Source of the DNA: Prochilodus magdalenae
Taxonomy: Eukaryota > Chordata > Actinopteri > Characiformes > Prochilodontidae
Length of the DNA: 64,000 nt
Direction of reading: 5' to 3'
NCBI GenBank assembly: GCA_024036415.1
Contig: JAMWET010002891.1
Coordinates: 472,001-536,000 of the forward strand
Shown here: positions 1 to 23,099 of the stretch, in pieces
Layout of the letters: every line of letters starts with the position of its first letter
Position numbering within the stretch: the first letter of the stretch is position 1
Position numbers and translations under genes: made by a program
The notes under the pieces: generated by a model
The model's input: only the letters and a program-made list of their open reading frames with translations
Database searches by the model: none
What the model was told of the DNA's origin: nothing

Positions 1-1103
1 AAGAGCCTTCCACAAACTGTTGCCAACAAATGGAGTAACGTTACTCTACACCAGAACTACAACACTGGATTTACTCCAATGCCCCAGACTATTATCTTTC
101 CTCCACCAAACTTGACTGTTAACACAAATTCCAGAAGGTATCGTTCTCCTGGCTTCCACCAAACCCAGATTTGTCAATCAGCCTGCCAGTTAGTGAAATG
201 TGAGTCACCACTCCAGTGGTGGTGTGCTTTACACCACTTCAGCTGACACTTGCTATTGCACATAGTGATCTTGTATGCAGCTGCTCAGGCACAGAGACTA
301 TTTTCATTTCCTGATGCACAGTTCTTGTGCTGATATTGCTTCCAAATGCAGATTGGAGCTGTGTAGTGAATAATGCAATGAGGCATTGGTGTTTTTGTTA
401 CAAAATTCAGCACTCAGCAGCCCTGCTCTTTAAGCTCGCATGGAGATTTTGTTGTTTCTAGAGATAAGTGTATATGTAGCAAGGCAGAAACTAACTTGTG
501 GCAAAGGTAGCATCATACGTAGCATCAAACTCTTCAGTAAGACCCTTTATACTGCCAGTGTTTGTCTGTTGACACTGTATGACGCTCAGATTGATTTTAT
601 GCACCTGTTAGTAAATGCTGTGGCTGAAACACTCAAACTCAACATTAGGAGAGCTGTTCACTTTTGGCCATATAATGTACTCAGTATTATTAAACTGCTG
701 GGGAAGGAATAAGAAAATATCATAGCAAATCTTTTCTAGTTGATACTAATACAGATTTTTTCAAATATATATTTTAATGTCCACCTTTTTAATGGCCTTC
801 ATTCTAGAAATAAAAAAGTGTCTCTTTTTCCAAAGTATTGGTGCCAGAATTGGTATCAGCAAATAAGCCTTGATATCACTTGGTGTCAGGTCAAAAAGAA
901 AGTTATTGATGTTGCCCATCCTCATCAAAGTCCAGAAATCCAAACAGCAGGTCCAACAAGTTGACCTGAAGACCCAAACAAAGGTCAAGATATGCTGGAA
1001 AAAGAGTGTCCATTCATTCAACTGGATTCTGACTCAGCTGATTGCCACTTAATAATAATAATAATAATAAGAAGAAGAAGAAGAAGAAGAAGACGAAGAG
1101 GAA

Positions 1104-1138
<35 letters not shown>

Positions 1139-3400
1139 AGAGGAACTTTATTTTTTATGTTCTGAGTGCTGTAAATAATCTAGGCATGCAGCATAATCTG
1201 CATAGAGTGTCTGAAGGGATATTTTCGACTTCTCAAAACGTCTCCAACAGCTGTGTGTCCATGTTTGAACTGAGCTCTAAAGAGAGATTGTTAATCACAC
1301 ATAGCGCTGAGATGAAGAGGGCAGGACTAACAGAGCTGTGCGTGTTTGTGCTGTCTGCACACTGTGAGCATGGCTAAGGTTTGTCAATAGAGCTCTACCT
1401 TTACCTCTCCCTCAAGGTCGAACAGGTTTAACGCTGCCAGCACAAACACGTGCAGGGCTGGGATTCAATCCTGCATTAGGCTATATTTTGTACATGTGGT
1501 TCTGTGTGGGTGTGTTTGGTACTGATCTCTCTTAATTCAGCAGTCGCCAGAGCTGCCACTCTGTCTCTAAATAAGATGAATGATGCAGGGGTGTGAGTGA
1601 GGGAGTGTGGGGGAAGGAGGCAGGGGGAAATGGTCTGCTGGTGAATGTTGTTGCTGGGAGTCGCTGTCAGCACAGTGTGTGTAGGTCTCGTAGGAGTGGG
1701 CAGACCGGGCGGCTGCAGCAGGCACAGGAGATGCAGTACAGCTGTAGACTGTACTCACAAATTCTGATTTTAGGTTCTAGTTAAATGTGCAGCATTTGGC
1801 GCTAATCCACTGCTCGTTTCCACTTACATACTTATTCTAGGGTAAAGGAATAGGCCAGAGAGTAGGCCAGAGTCTGATTCTATCAAGATATGGAAATACC
1901 AGATGCAGAAGTAAGTGCTGGTGCATAAATACAAAGATAAACAGAGATATATATCTTACTATCATGAAGTTTTTTTAAGCCTCCCAGCTTCAGCTTGGGA
2001 TTAGCAGGTATTAACATTATATATATATGGTCCAAAAAAGTAGCTCCAATTTTTTCCAATTGCATTTTTCTGCATTGTCTGATCTTAGCAGCTGTCTTTT
2101 ATATTGTGTTTAAAATTGATGGATGAACTGATATAGAAATAGATATACACCAATATTGCAATTTGTGTCCAGAACACATATGAAAACATATATACTGTAT
2201 ATATAATAAATGTATAATACATAATAAAAAATGCATTTCCAGTAAATATGTTACATCTGCAGATCTATATACATTCTATATGTTTTTATTATATATAAAT
2301 TATAATACTAAAGTGATTTTATAACAGGAAGCATTTAAACAGCAGTGAAATGTAATGAATATTAAAGTTCAGAAGGTATTAATCTTCTTCTATGAAGTTT
2401 TTATATATTTCAGATATGTGAGGTTTTATTGGAAGTGGCTCGTTAGGAAATGTCAAATGGTAATAAATTTGATAGCCAGAAAGATATTGCTATATTTAGA
2501 GTTATTGCCTCTCAAAAAAAAGATAAAGGCAGTTCGGTATATAACAATTTTTATCCTGGACATCCAGTGTTTTCCCATTTACAGCTTTTCTTGTTTGTTA
2601 GTCAATCAACTGCCATTCTGATAGTCGCTTTAAAAAAAATCCACAAGAAAGAAAGAAAAAGGAATTAATTATTTTTCTTGTGACACAGAATGAACACTGG
2701 GCAGGTGAAGTACACTGAAGCTTTAATGTGACAGTATCACTCCAGGTTGTGAAGGGGAAAGGGCACTGGAACTGCGGGCGAGTGGGGCAGGTGGGATATT
2801 GAGGACGGGTGATGCAGTGATGTCAGATTCAGCCATCTGGAAAGGTCTCTGCAAAAGATGGGGCCTCTCAGCTCCAGCTTGTGGAATGATTAGGCCATGA
2901 TCTAATATAATAAGCCCATGCTGACTGGGCCTTTTGGCAACATGTAAAACAGCCTCTTGTAATATGCACTAAAAGCCTGACCAGAAGCTGCAACAACAAA
3001 TACAGCATGTTATTACAGCAGCTGCAAATCAGATTCCACGCTGGTGCCTTAATTCATTTATTCAATCTCCCAAATAATGTGAAGACATGAATAAGTATGT
3101 CTATAATGATTTATTCTGGAGTTTAAAGATCACTTTTATGCTTCATCACAGTGGCACTGTGTTTGTGTGTATATGGGTGCTGAATGTGGAGGACACATGA
3201 GGAATGGATTACGGAGGTATTTGTCTCTGGTTTCATGTTCTGGATGGCTGAGGAGTGTATGTGGCCATGCTGTGACAGACTGTAGAGCGTTACTGAGCAC
3301 TCGGTGGGCATCAGTGAGACTGGACACACCAGCACTGCGACGTTTTCAGGGCAGCTTTCAACAGCAGAAATCCAGAAGAACATAACTACGTTTTATTGCT
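1..3400. other. Upstream spacer of chrna1, no gene seen
   Basis: No ORF here resembles a known protein; the longest are 60-111 codons and include low-complexity translations of a purine tract. The stretch is AT-rich and holds simple repeats. The last few hundred bases must contain the chrna1 promoter. I see no CAGCTG or CAGGTG E-box between about 3060 and 3461, only one CACATG near 3193, so the classic paired myogenic E-boxes of chrna1 are not evident close to the start codon. Confidence 0.6.
1051..1143. repeat. AAT/AAG purine-rich microsatellite
   Basis: An (AAT)n run passes directly into an imperfect (AAG)n/(AGG)n run, giving over 90 bases of almost pure purine on the plus strand. The Lys/Arg-rich ORF across it is a translation of the repeat, not a gene. 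Confidence 0.9.
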
Positions 3401-3461
3401 TACTAACTGCTGGGGAGAGAAAGTGATCTGACGTGACTTTGCCAATACCAGTGACAGCAAC

Positions 3462-13571
<10,110 letters not shown>

Positions 13572-13895
13572 CATGGTTATATATTCATGTTCATATTTTA
13601 GGGACCTTTAAAAATATGTAAAATCTTATTGAAATATAGCACAGTGTCCACTGACATATTACTGCATCACGGCATACATTTGTTTTCTGAATAATAATGC
13701 TTTATGATCATTTTGTGTTTTGTCAGTTAGTTAACTTGTCTATTACAAGTGAAATACAAGGCGGATACAGAAGTGACGACATGTAGATTTAGTAATATAG
13801 TGATTCATTATAGATAGTTAAGATTTATAATATTTACATATTAATTGCATTTTCTTGTAGCATTTATACTTTTGTGGTATGTGTCCTAGTTATAC

Positions 13896-13901
13896 AATAA
13901 A
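13896..13901 (+). terminator. chrna1: chrna1 poly(A) signal
   Basis: AATAAA, 325 bases after the chrna1 stop codon and the only canonical signal in a plausible place before the spacer. A GT/T-rich stretch (ATTGTGTTCTTG) follows about 30 bases later. Confidence 0.65.
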
Positions 13902-15244
13902 AGTAAAGCAGTGGTGTTTATTAATTGATTCATTGTGTTCTTGCTTATCTCTTGCATTTGGTTTACTTAGCTTGTACGTGGTTGTAAAGGCTGACTTGTT
14001 TCCTGGGTTCCTCATACTGAAGTGAGATATTCCGACTTTACTTCAGTGCAAACCAGATCCTTTCTCATTTTAAATGACAGACTGAAGAGGAAACAATGCT
14101 CTGCCCTGGGTTTATCAACTGCCTCTTGCTTGCATTTGTTGTGCCCAAGATCTAAATCTCCAGTCTGTTAACTATAGTTTGTTTATAAAGTATGATTTCT
14201 GAATGAATGTGTTGTTGGACACCCATTAACCTCTTTAACCAGTGGGCAGGTCCAGACTTCCTTTCCTCACTCTCATATCCACATGCCTTATGTTTTAGTT
14301 TCAAAGCAGTACCGGAATGATTCAAAGTAGCCTTTAAAAGCTTAAAGGGAACCATGGCTGTTAAAATCGTATGTCTTAAAATAGTGTACGTATCAGATAA
14401 TATTAAAATGTCATATAAACCAAATGGGGATATTTTGTTTATTATACAAAACAGACAAAATTGCTCTAGGCCTAGTTGGACTAGGTCACCATTGTCACAC
14501 TGTCATGATGTCACTTGACTGCAGTAAGGTCAGTCCTACAGAGAATAAGACAATCTAAAAAGTTTTCCTATTGAATCGCATTGCTCTAGCTAAAGCTGGA
14601 TGGGTTGAATGAAATATTAGAGTTACTTAGCTCACTATTTCTTGCTCAGCGGACAAGAGAGAGCAACAATTAGAAGCAGCATCAAACAGAGCTGAGTGCT
14701 AGTAAAATAATTTGAAATATTTTAAATAATAAGTGTAAATATTTTGCTTGGTTGCTATAACATATTTGAATGGTGTTAGACATGTACATTCTGTGTTTGG
14801 GAGTTGCTCGTTGACGCAACATACTGCTTTGTCCCAAAATATCCTCACTTAAATGCTCAGGGTATACATTTCTAGGGCATAAGCGGATAAAATCACATCT
14901 GCTTCAGATCAATACCAAAGTGCAGTTGATGACAGCAGCATAATACATTCAACTAAAAGCATTTTTGTAATGTCTTAGTCGGTTTTTATTTGTTCCCAGT
15001 TTCAGGGGACTGTCTCTGGAAAGGCACAATGCCTTATTTGTCCCTGAATTATGCTAATCACATTGTTCCTCTTTCTGTCAATGCACTTAGCAGGAGCTTA
15101 CATATCTTCTCAGTTACAGTAGCTGTTCTCATTCTTACTGAGTGAAAGAGTGAGGAAATGAGTGCGGTAGCGTTCGTTTGCATGCTGTGCTCTATGGCCC
15201 ACTCCCCTGTGTGAGAGACTGTGCTGAGCACCTTCCGATTGGTC
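13902..15244. other. Spacer between chrna1 and the wipf1 leader
   Basis: Ordinary AT-rich sequence. No ORF resembles a protein and no strong repeat is evident. Confidence 0.5.
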
Positions 15245-15331
15245 TGCTGCATACAGAAAGAGAGAGAGAGGAAGTGCAATGCAACAGCCTGCACAACTGT
15301 GGAAGTGACTTCTCTACGGCTTCATACGCGG
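15245..15331 (+). promoter_or_regulatory. wipf1: Possible wipf1 first noncoding exon and promoter
   Basis: A (GA)n run ends in GAGGAAGTG at 15268-15276, a good ETS/PU.1-type site. About 55 bases later, G|GTGAGT at 15331/15332 is a strong splice donor. wipf1 has a confirmed acceptor before its start codon (exon beginning at 18193), so a noncoding first exon must lie upstream, and this is the best candidate I see. PU.1 input would suit a haematopoietic gene. The transcription start is not visible from sequence. Confidence 0.35.
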
Positions 15332-16301
15332 GTGAGTCCAACTTTACATGACTAAACTGAGGGAAATTCAGGAGGGAGTGTGTCAGAGGAGGAAAAGGAA
15401 GCTGTGGATGAGACTTGGGGCATCCTTACAGGTCAAAGGTTGGTGTTTTTTGATCTGGAGGTAGCTGGGCTTTTTTTTGGGCTCCACCTCAGGAAACTCA
15501 GAGGAGGAAATATGACTGACACACAGAAAGGTGCTCTAAGCAGGTTCATAATATGGCCTGTTCCTGAAAACTGTTCTTGATTTATTATGTTGTAAAATGT
15601 GCTTAATTGTTAGAAACTAAGGTTATCTGAGGAAATGTGTATAATGTGAACACACAGAGACCCTTAAAATAAAGGTTCCTACATGATTCTTGGCTTTATA
15701 TGGTGTGAAAGTTCTAAAAAAGTTCTTTTTAAAAAAGGGCCTTTTCAAAACCATAAATGGTAGTCAAACTATCATTTAAAATAGCTGCTGTACAGTTATT
15801 TTAGGTTTGCAGTTGAAGAAAACTGTCAGCGGTGTTCATTTATTTTTTCTGATCAGGAAGGAGCATAAATGACCTTTATGGGACCCTTTGTGATTCTGTT
15901 TTTGCCTTTAAAGTCATAAATGCACACAGTTTGTTTATACCTACATGTTTTTTTCCGTTTTTTTTTTCGGTTCTTTTCCCGTTGTGGTAAACATATCAAA
16001 CCCCCCTCAACCTACCCCCAAAAATGCTGAATGTCTTTCTCACTTTAATTTGAAGGTCAGATTCTTACATCTTTAAGAAGACATATTTAAATGCATTTAC
16101 CTCTTCACTACTTAGAACATCGCACACTTCTCTTATATAACCGATTCCATTTTTTAGAAGTTCTTTAAACAAACAACCGCAAAAAAGTAGTTCAATATTT
16201 TCCAGTCCTTCTTTTTAAAGTAGAGTGACCCTAAAGGTCACCTAATTGAGAAACTAGAGCAGACATTGAGTTATATTTCCAAAAATGTGTGCAAAACTTA
16301 C

Positions 16302-16611
16302 CATAGCAGGCCTCTTCATATCGAAACCCAGTAAAAGATCTGCTCTTTAACCTGACACCATTTATCATGCCCCTAAAATCAGTCAGCATGCACCTGTAAC
16401 TGAGTGCTCTCGAAGTGTAAAGGAAACGGTGATACACATTTTGCACAGAAGCCATTATTAAGGGTGTAAGCATCAGGAAGTTGCTGTGACCTCTTCTGCA
16501 GCAGATGCTAATACCACTGCTTCCATCAGAGGAGCATGCTGATTCTGCTAAGTAACTAGGCCCCAGAGCTACAGATAACACAAACAGTACTATGTACGAG
16601 GCAGCTTTCAT
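16302..16611 (-). CDS. Doubtful small secreted protein, first exon only
   Basis: I do not recognise this ORF. It opens with a good signal-peptide pattern: MKAAS, a hydrophobic core IVLFVLSVALG, then a cleavage-like SYLAES-A. A Cys-containing segment follows, with a CC pair and further single cysteines. After about 103 codons the minus strand reads TATG|GTAAGT, a consensus donor, at 16302/16301, so the ORF could be the first exon of a spliced gene. Without splicing it runs on to a stop at 16231 (126 residues). Against it: no homologue comes to mind, no gene is known here in the human block, I could not identify a convincing second exon, and TATATAA abuts the ATG. It may be chance or a lineage-specific gene. 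Confidence 0.22.
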
Positions 16612-17084
16612 TTATATACAGTAATAGGCTCTTAGGCACCACAGTGGTACTTAACATTAAATATGGCAAGGTTTGGTAAGTAACTTACAGGAGTGAACTG
16701 AAACTGCTCCTTATCCACAATACCATGAAAAGGAGGCTATACTGACAAAGACTGTCTCTACATATTCAGGTCTTTTGGCAAATTGACAAACTGACATAGA
16801 GCCATACATTTTATATATGACATTTGCGACATGCTTAAACATGTGTTGAATTGAACTGTTTTAGGAAACATATTGTCACAGCTAGTGACTTTACATTTAA
16901 ATAGAGTGACTTTTAGTGATTTTGCATTGAAACAGAGCTTTCAAAAGGCAGTGGGTGAGTTTCAAACCATTAAAAGTCATTTCTTTGTCAACTTCTGCAG
17001 GTTTGTACTCTAAATGCCATTGTACACTTCCGAAATAATGAAATCATACATGAACACAAGCTCACTAAAACCACTCCCGCTCCC

Positions 17085-17118
17085 GCTCTGTTTGAATTTC
17101 CCTCTGGGATCAATAAAG

Positions 17119-17151
<33 letters not shown>
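17085..17151 (+). mobile_element. Retroelement 3' tail with (TCTA)n
   Basis: TTTCCCTCTGGGATCAATAAAG followed by (TATC)n matches, from memory, the 3' terminus of a common fish non-LTR retrotransposon or its SINE partner, ending in a tetranucleotide tail. Only the tail is present, consistent with a 5'-truncated insertion. Confidence 0.5.
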
Positions 17152-18229
17152 GACTTTCTTGTTTTCACCCTTGTACTTTACAGCACTTTTAGAGCAGCCA
17201 GGTTGAAATGATTCTTGGGATTTTTTGTGATCCCTAATCCTATATTAATATATACAGTATATTTACTCAGTCGCTGTTCAGTTTGCACAGGTACTTGAGA
17301 ACATTTGAGAACATCTGCAGCTGTGAATATTTATTTCATAACAGACACAACAATATTTATGTATTCAGCACTTGTGGCAAACATTTCCCCTGTCTGCACT
17401 GTCTAGTGGAAGCCTGAAACACACATGGTCAATCAGATCTGTGATTCAGTAAGACACAGCACCTCTTGCAGGCTGGCCCACTAAGTGGTTCACCAAAAAT
17501 GTGGCATCCTTGGTGCAACAGCTGTATGACCTGGGGCCCCTGGGCAGGAGAGCAGAGCAGGGGTGAATCTGCGGGTCTCCTGTAAGCCACCGGCTATTGT
17601 AATCTGGCATCAGTCCTGAAGCTCTAGGCCATTGGAAAGGAGCCAGATTCTGCGCAGTCTGCCATGTTAAATTAGAGAAACATGGACAGAGCTATTCTTG
17701 CATCACTTGATCTGTAACGCAATTACACTTTTGCTTTCTGTTTATATCTAGTGACAGTAAACACAAGTACAAGACACCAGGTCACAGCTGCTCACTTAAG
17801 ATCAGATGTTAAAATGTATTTGTTTAAAAGCATTTAACTAAAGATTCGGGTTTATATGTGAGAACTAAAGATAACTTTCCTTGAAGAAAGAGGAAGCATA
17901 TGTACAGTCAGTATCTTTAACTTCTTGTTTTGTTGAACTTGCCTGTGTTGTTTAGTCTTCTACAGTTTCTACGTCACCAATCTCCTTTACTGCACAGTGG
18001 GTTCTTTATCTACCACAGGAAAATGAAGTGTGAAGCTCTATTGTGAGTGTGACTGAGTGTGCGAAGCCATCTAAATTTGTGTGTGAAGTTTGAGGTTATG
18101 CATGTCAATAGATGTGAATACACCTATTATTGTCCTCCCTCTGTCTCTCTCTCTCTCCTTCTCTCTTTAATCTCTCTCGATCACTCTTTTAGGTACAGAG
18201 AGTTAGAGAGGGACTAAAAAGAAGAGAAT

Positions 18230-21200
18230 ATGTCTGGACCTCCACCACCACCTCCACCTCCTCCAACATTTGCTCTGGTAAGACATAAGAAAATACAGCT
18301 GATACATTATACTATGTAGAACATATGTAGAAATGATCTATGTAGAATCATCCTAATATAGATCAAAAGACAATAAGGAACAAGCTTAAGTTATTAATAT
18401 TACAGGTTGTTCTTTTTACATACATTTACATTCTATACAACCCAAGAGTTGTGCTCTATCACCATGGCCTACTCTGGGAAGCAGGAAACTGTGCAGAGTT
18501 TGTGACTCCAGAGAGCCATCTAGTGGTGCAGACTTTAACATTATTGTTGGTGGTGTAGTGACGGTTATTATTCTGAAACAGGCAAATACGGAGAAACCAG
18601 CTCTGAACAAATCTCAGCAACAGGGGAGGAATGCCTTGCTGTCCGACATCTCCAAAGGCACCCGTCTGAAGAAAACTGTCACTAATGACCGCAGTGGTCC
18701 AGTTCTAGATAGTGAGTGAACTCTGTAGCTGTGAGATATACACACAATGTAATGACACATATTTGCATTATTAAATACTATGTAGTTAGCGAAAAATATA
18801 TCATAAACCATTTTCAAACATTTTCATTTTTAGGATATGCAGTATTATGATAAATATTGTCTTTACCACAGAACTGAACATGAGTTTTCATAAACTTCAG
18901 CTCTTTTATTATTTATACTCTTGTTAAAACCTTGTTGTCTTGCTACAAATAGATAGACAGCTTAATGGAATGCAACACTACATTTATTATGTTCTTTCTT
19001 AAATAAACCAAATTATTTTCCATAGAGCCCAAAGGAGGAGGTGGAGGTGGAGGCGGAGGTGGAGGTGGAGGTGGAGGCGGAGCTCCTGGAGGGCTAGGTG
19101 GACTGTTTCAGGGTGGGATGCCAAGACTAAAATCCCCAGGAAGCACCTCTGGTAATTATTTAATTTCTCTGAAAATGAAAGCAACACTACTGGGCGTGTC
19201 AAAATGTTTAAAATAGCATATTTCGTTTGTTTGGGATTTTAATGTTTATGTATCTTTAAACAGCAAGGCCACCTATGCCACCTAGTGGTGGTAGATTCCC
19301 CACACCTGGTGGAGGTGCCTCTCCTCGACTGCCTGGCGTTCCTCCTGGGCGAGGTTCCATGAGCAGGAGCAGTGGCCCACCTGTGCCTTCCCCTTCACGC
19401 AATTCCCAGCCCAGTGGACCTCCTAGTTTACCAGGAGGTCGACCCCCAAGTTTCTCCAATTCTGCACAACCTACCCCTCCAGGTCGACGCCCCAGCCTAC
19501 CGCCAACCCCTGCAAGTGGTCCTCCTGGACGCCAAACCTCTTTACCCCCACCTCCGGTACCATCTAGTGGTCGTCCACCACTTCCTGCATTTCCCTCTTC
19601 CACCTCAGATGATTTTCCCCCTCCTCCACCGTCCATGGGAGGAAACAGATCATCTTTTCCCCCACCTCCAGTTCCTTCTAGTGGCCGTCCACCACTTCCC
19701 ACAGTTCCTTCTGTCTCTGTAGATGATTTTCCTCCTCCTCCACCATCCATGGGAGGAAACAGATCATCTTTTCCCCCACCTCCAGTTTCTTCTAGTGGCC
19801 GTCCACCACTTCCTACAATTCCTTCTGCCTCTTCAGATGATTTTCCGCCTCCCCCACCACCTGCAGGCGGACACAGGGCATCGTTTTCTCGTGATGGACC
19901 TCCACCACCACTGCCTCCAACAGGAAACAAACCACCAGTTCCCTCAGGACCAAGACCTACAGGTAATACTCCCCCACCACCTCCTTCAGGAAGAGGAGAC
20001 TTACCTCCGCTGCCCCCTGCACCAAGGGAAGATAACAGAACTCCTCAGAGACCCCCATCATCTGGCAACCTGCCCCCTGTTCCACGTCCTGGAGGCTCTG
20101 GCCCACCTCCACCTCCACCCAGTGCAAGACCACCACAACAGGGAAAAAGCTCATCTATGCGATCAGGTATAGACATTGGCCACGTTAATGTTTTTTACTG
20201 TTCTCTGTTTGAAATGGGCTTCTGTCTTGTTCCAACACATCACAATGTGATTTAGCCTTAGAAGTGTGAATGTCTTTCTGTAGGGCCTCTTCCACCTCCG
20301 CCTCCAGCAGGAGGAAGCAGAGGGGGGACTCCAGCTATGCCACCTCCTAATCGCTCTGGTGGAGGTGGCAGACCTCCGCCACCTCCAGACCGGCCTGGAG
20401 CAGGGGGCTTTCCTCCCCCACCTCCCTCCACCATGGGTAATGGCTACCAGAGCGCCCCTCAGCACAGCACAGGTATGGAATTCACATGGTACTCACACTA
20501 TAGATAAAACATCCATGAGGTCCACTCACTTTTAACCTGACTGGTCTTCACAGAAAAATATATGTGACATGAAATATTATAACCATATGGCCAGCTGCAA
20601 AGTTCACACATGTGGTTTCATGTACTTGTGTATGTGTGTGTTTTCCTGTCAGTGTCCAAAAGCGCCCCAGTTCTAAAACATGCAAAAGCACAGTGCGCAA
20701 AACACACATCCTGTACTAAATAAGAATATACAGTTGTGTGCAAATGTTTAGGAAATTGCTAGTTTAGTTGATTTAATTTTTAATAAATTGAAATAAATCA
20801 TCTACAAAGAACACAGCCGCACAATTACTGTTTGTTTCTGAATTTGAAATATTGGGGATAAAAATAAAACATGATATATGTGCACAATATGCCACGTTTT
20901 ATTTTGTCCAATATGTGAAACTCAATATGGATATACATATGCGTATATAAATATGCTATAAATATTGAAGTCCCCCACACCCACTTAAAATGAACAAACA
21001 TGCAATATGTCCAGGAGTATTCAAACCAAAAGTTTGAAACCTAACATGTTTATAACATTTTAACATGAAATAACAGGAGATATCAAGGAAGAACATTAAT
21101 CTTACAAGACTGTTGTTGTGTAACTGCAGGGTAGGGTAACTATAGGGTTTAACTATATTTAGAGAATACACTTGTACTATATTTTGATACAGTAATACTT

Positions 21201-22513
21201 CTTAAGTTGCATATTAACAATTCTTCCTTAACAGTGTATTCCTCTGGGGACGTTAATGTAGTAAACCAACAAATGCAACACACCATGCCTGACTCTTGAC
21301 ACCATTAAGACTTAAAGCTTGTATTTGGAACATTCACCTCTGTATGGACAAGCATTTTTAAAATATGATTTACAACTTAAATATGATTATTTGCAACAAG
21401 TTGCTGTTGAGTGGGGTAGCATAATTCAGCCACGTGGTGGCCAAAAAGGGAGCAATGAATGTGGTAATGTGAAGAAGTAATTATCAATAAAGCTAATTTT
21501 CTATACGGTACACATTTAATAGGTAAAAAAATACAGCTGCTGGTCAGATAATTATTTACAAACCTCTCCTCAAGCTTCCGTCTTCTTGTAATTATCATAA
21601 AAGTATTTTTCAGCTAATGTGTACACCATTAGGTACATGTTCATTAAGGTATGCTGGTGGTAGAATTATCAAACTTTTATATATGTATCTTCAAAACTGC
21701 TTACCATTTTTCTACAGGCAAAATAAATTAATCATTTTATCCAGTTATCTGCAACAATTAATTAATTTTATTGAAAACAGCAATTCTACACTTTTGAATT
21801 ATAATTACAAACTTTAAGGAACAAATTTGTCTTAGCTTATATACTAGGAATAAACTGGCACATGTCTTACACTGTTTACATTGTTACAGACAGAGAACAG
21901 CAGTCTTTAGTGGTTAGTGGTAATGTGTCCACTGGATTGTTGAAGTTAGACTCTGGCACTTGATCCACAGAGTAATATTGTTCCTTTTTTTAGATGATTG
22001 GGAGATGAGGTTTTCCTTCCATCCCCTATCTGAGCTGCCCCCACCAGAGCCTTATGTCTCTTTCTCTAAGACATACCCCAGTAAGTCTGGCAAGAATGAA
22101 AGCAAAGGTGAGAAATGTTGTTTTGCTATAGAATATATGCTTTCTTTCATGTTCATTAAGGTGAAGTAATGTAACTGAATAGACAATACTTATGTTACAT
22201 CGGTATTTGAAAGACACATCAATATAAACTTTTATATTCTGCATTCATTTTAAAGACCGTATTTTTATTTATCAATTTATTTTACTTATTTACTGTGGGC
22301 ATTTCACAAAGCAGGATTTCATAAGTTTTCTCAAATCCAGATAACTTAAACCCAAAGTTGATAACTGTCCAACAGCAATATCCTGCAGCTCATTCCTCCC
22401 ACTCCCAAACCCTGATCCCAGTACTATAAAGCTTCTTTGTGTTCTCTGCAGGTTCATTGCCAAAAGAGAGAGGTGCTCCTCCACTGCCTCCTCTCCCTCC
22501 CTCGGCCAGATGA
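18230..22513 (+). CDS. wipf1: WAS/WASL-interacting protein family member 1 (WIP)
   Basis: Binds and stabilises WASP/N-WASP and actin, promoting Arp2/3-dependent actin assembly in the cytoplasm. Coding exons: 18230-18277, 18582-18711, 19026-19151, 19264-20166, 20284-20472, 21994-22107, 22452-22513, all GT-AG with matching phases; 523 residues (human WIPF1 is about 503). The N-terminus is a short polyproline. The WH2 actin-binding motif follows at about 32-60, with [16 protein letters not shown] polyglycine run comes next, then a long Pro/Ser/Gly-rich centre with profilin- and SH3-type PPPPP motifs. The C-terminal WASP-binding segment, about 466-505, has [20 protein letters not shown], matching the WIP family. 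The exon with the ATG has a leader starting at 18193 after an acceptor. The strong match in the WASP-binding segment and the synteny favour wipf1 over wipf2/wipf3. Confidence 0.95.
19542..19883 (+). repeat. wipf1: Triplicated 38-codon repeat inside wipf1
   Basis: Three in-frame 114-bp units start at 19542, 19656 and 19770. Each encodes a variant of [15 protein letters not shown], a variable Ser-rich stretch, then [16 protein letters not shown]. Units 1 and 2 are closest; unit 3 has diverged at its end (PAGGHRAS). Each adds one DDFPPPPP block, a candidate SH3/EVH1/profilin-binding site. Confidence 0.93.
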
Positions 22514-23099
22514 AGGAAGATCACCTATGCCAGTGCAGTATTACTGGGGCAATTTTGACAGTTTATCCGAACACAACACTGTTCATAATCTATATATTTT
22601 TAAAAAATGTTTCTAATTGTTACCGTTTTAGAATTTCCACAACACCCACACAAATAATAATACATACACAGACTGTCAGTAGTTAACTTTGTGCAATGTA
22701 TTCAAAATATACTTTTTAAAGAATGTTTTTTATCACTTTTTGTTTTCTTTATGAGTTGATGAGTGTTATCTGAATAAATGAATGAATAAATAAATAAATA
22801 AACGGATGGAGATGATATGCGTACTGTTCTTGCTGAAGCCCTTGTTTTCAGACACATTCTGCTACAGTAAATTTTAAAACCTTCCGGCTCATTAATCAAA
22901 GCGCCATCTTTGAAAAACATGAATCAATAAAATCTTCTTTTTTTGGTTGTTGTTGCATCTCTGTGAAGTCTTAACGGTGCAGAGAGGCATTTTCACGAGG
23001 AGCTAGTTTAACGTGGAGAGTACTGAGACCACAGTACAGCAGGTGAATGTTGTACTGAGGGGACTTTTATTCAACTATGTTTTATAACGCTCAGGACTT
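22514..23099. other. wipf1 3' UTR and spacer to gpr155
   Basis: AT-rich. Contains candidate poly(A) signals at 22773-22778 and in the adjoining (AAAT)n run. No ORF of interest. Confidence 0.5.
22773..22778 (+). terminator. wipf1: Candidate wipf1 poly(A) signal
   Basis: AATAAA 260 bases after the stop; further copies follow in a short (AAAT)n tract. GT-rich sequence comes about 40 bases later. Confidence 0.45.

Larger units (their letters stand above)
15332..18192. other. Probable first intron of wipf1 / spacer
   Basis: AT-rich sequence lying between the candidate leader exon and the exon carrying the wipf1 start codon. It holds the minus-strand ORF at 16302-16611 and a retroelement tail at 17085-17151. 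No other gene seen. Confidence 0.45.

Noticed and set aside
15058..15294. 78-codon minus-strand ORF, tested as second exon of the secreted ORF
   Set aside because: There is a good acceptor-like pyrimidine run, but joining in the required phase gives about 45 unremarkable residues then a stop; the run is better explained as the (GA)n of the wipf1 leader.
19256..19930. 224-codon Gly-rich ORF on the minus strand
   Set aside because: It is the antisense shadow of the proline-rich wipf1 exon: CCN codons read as NGG on the other strand and few stops arise.
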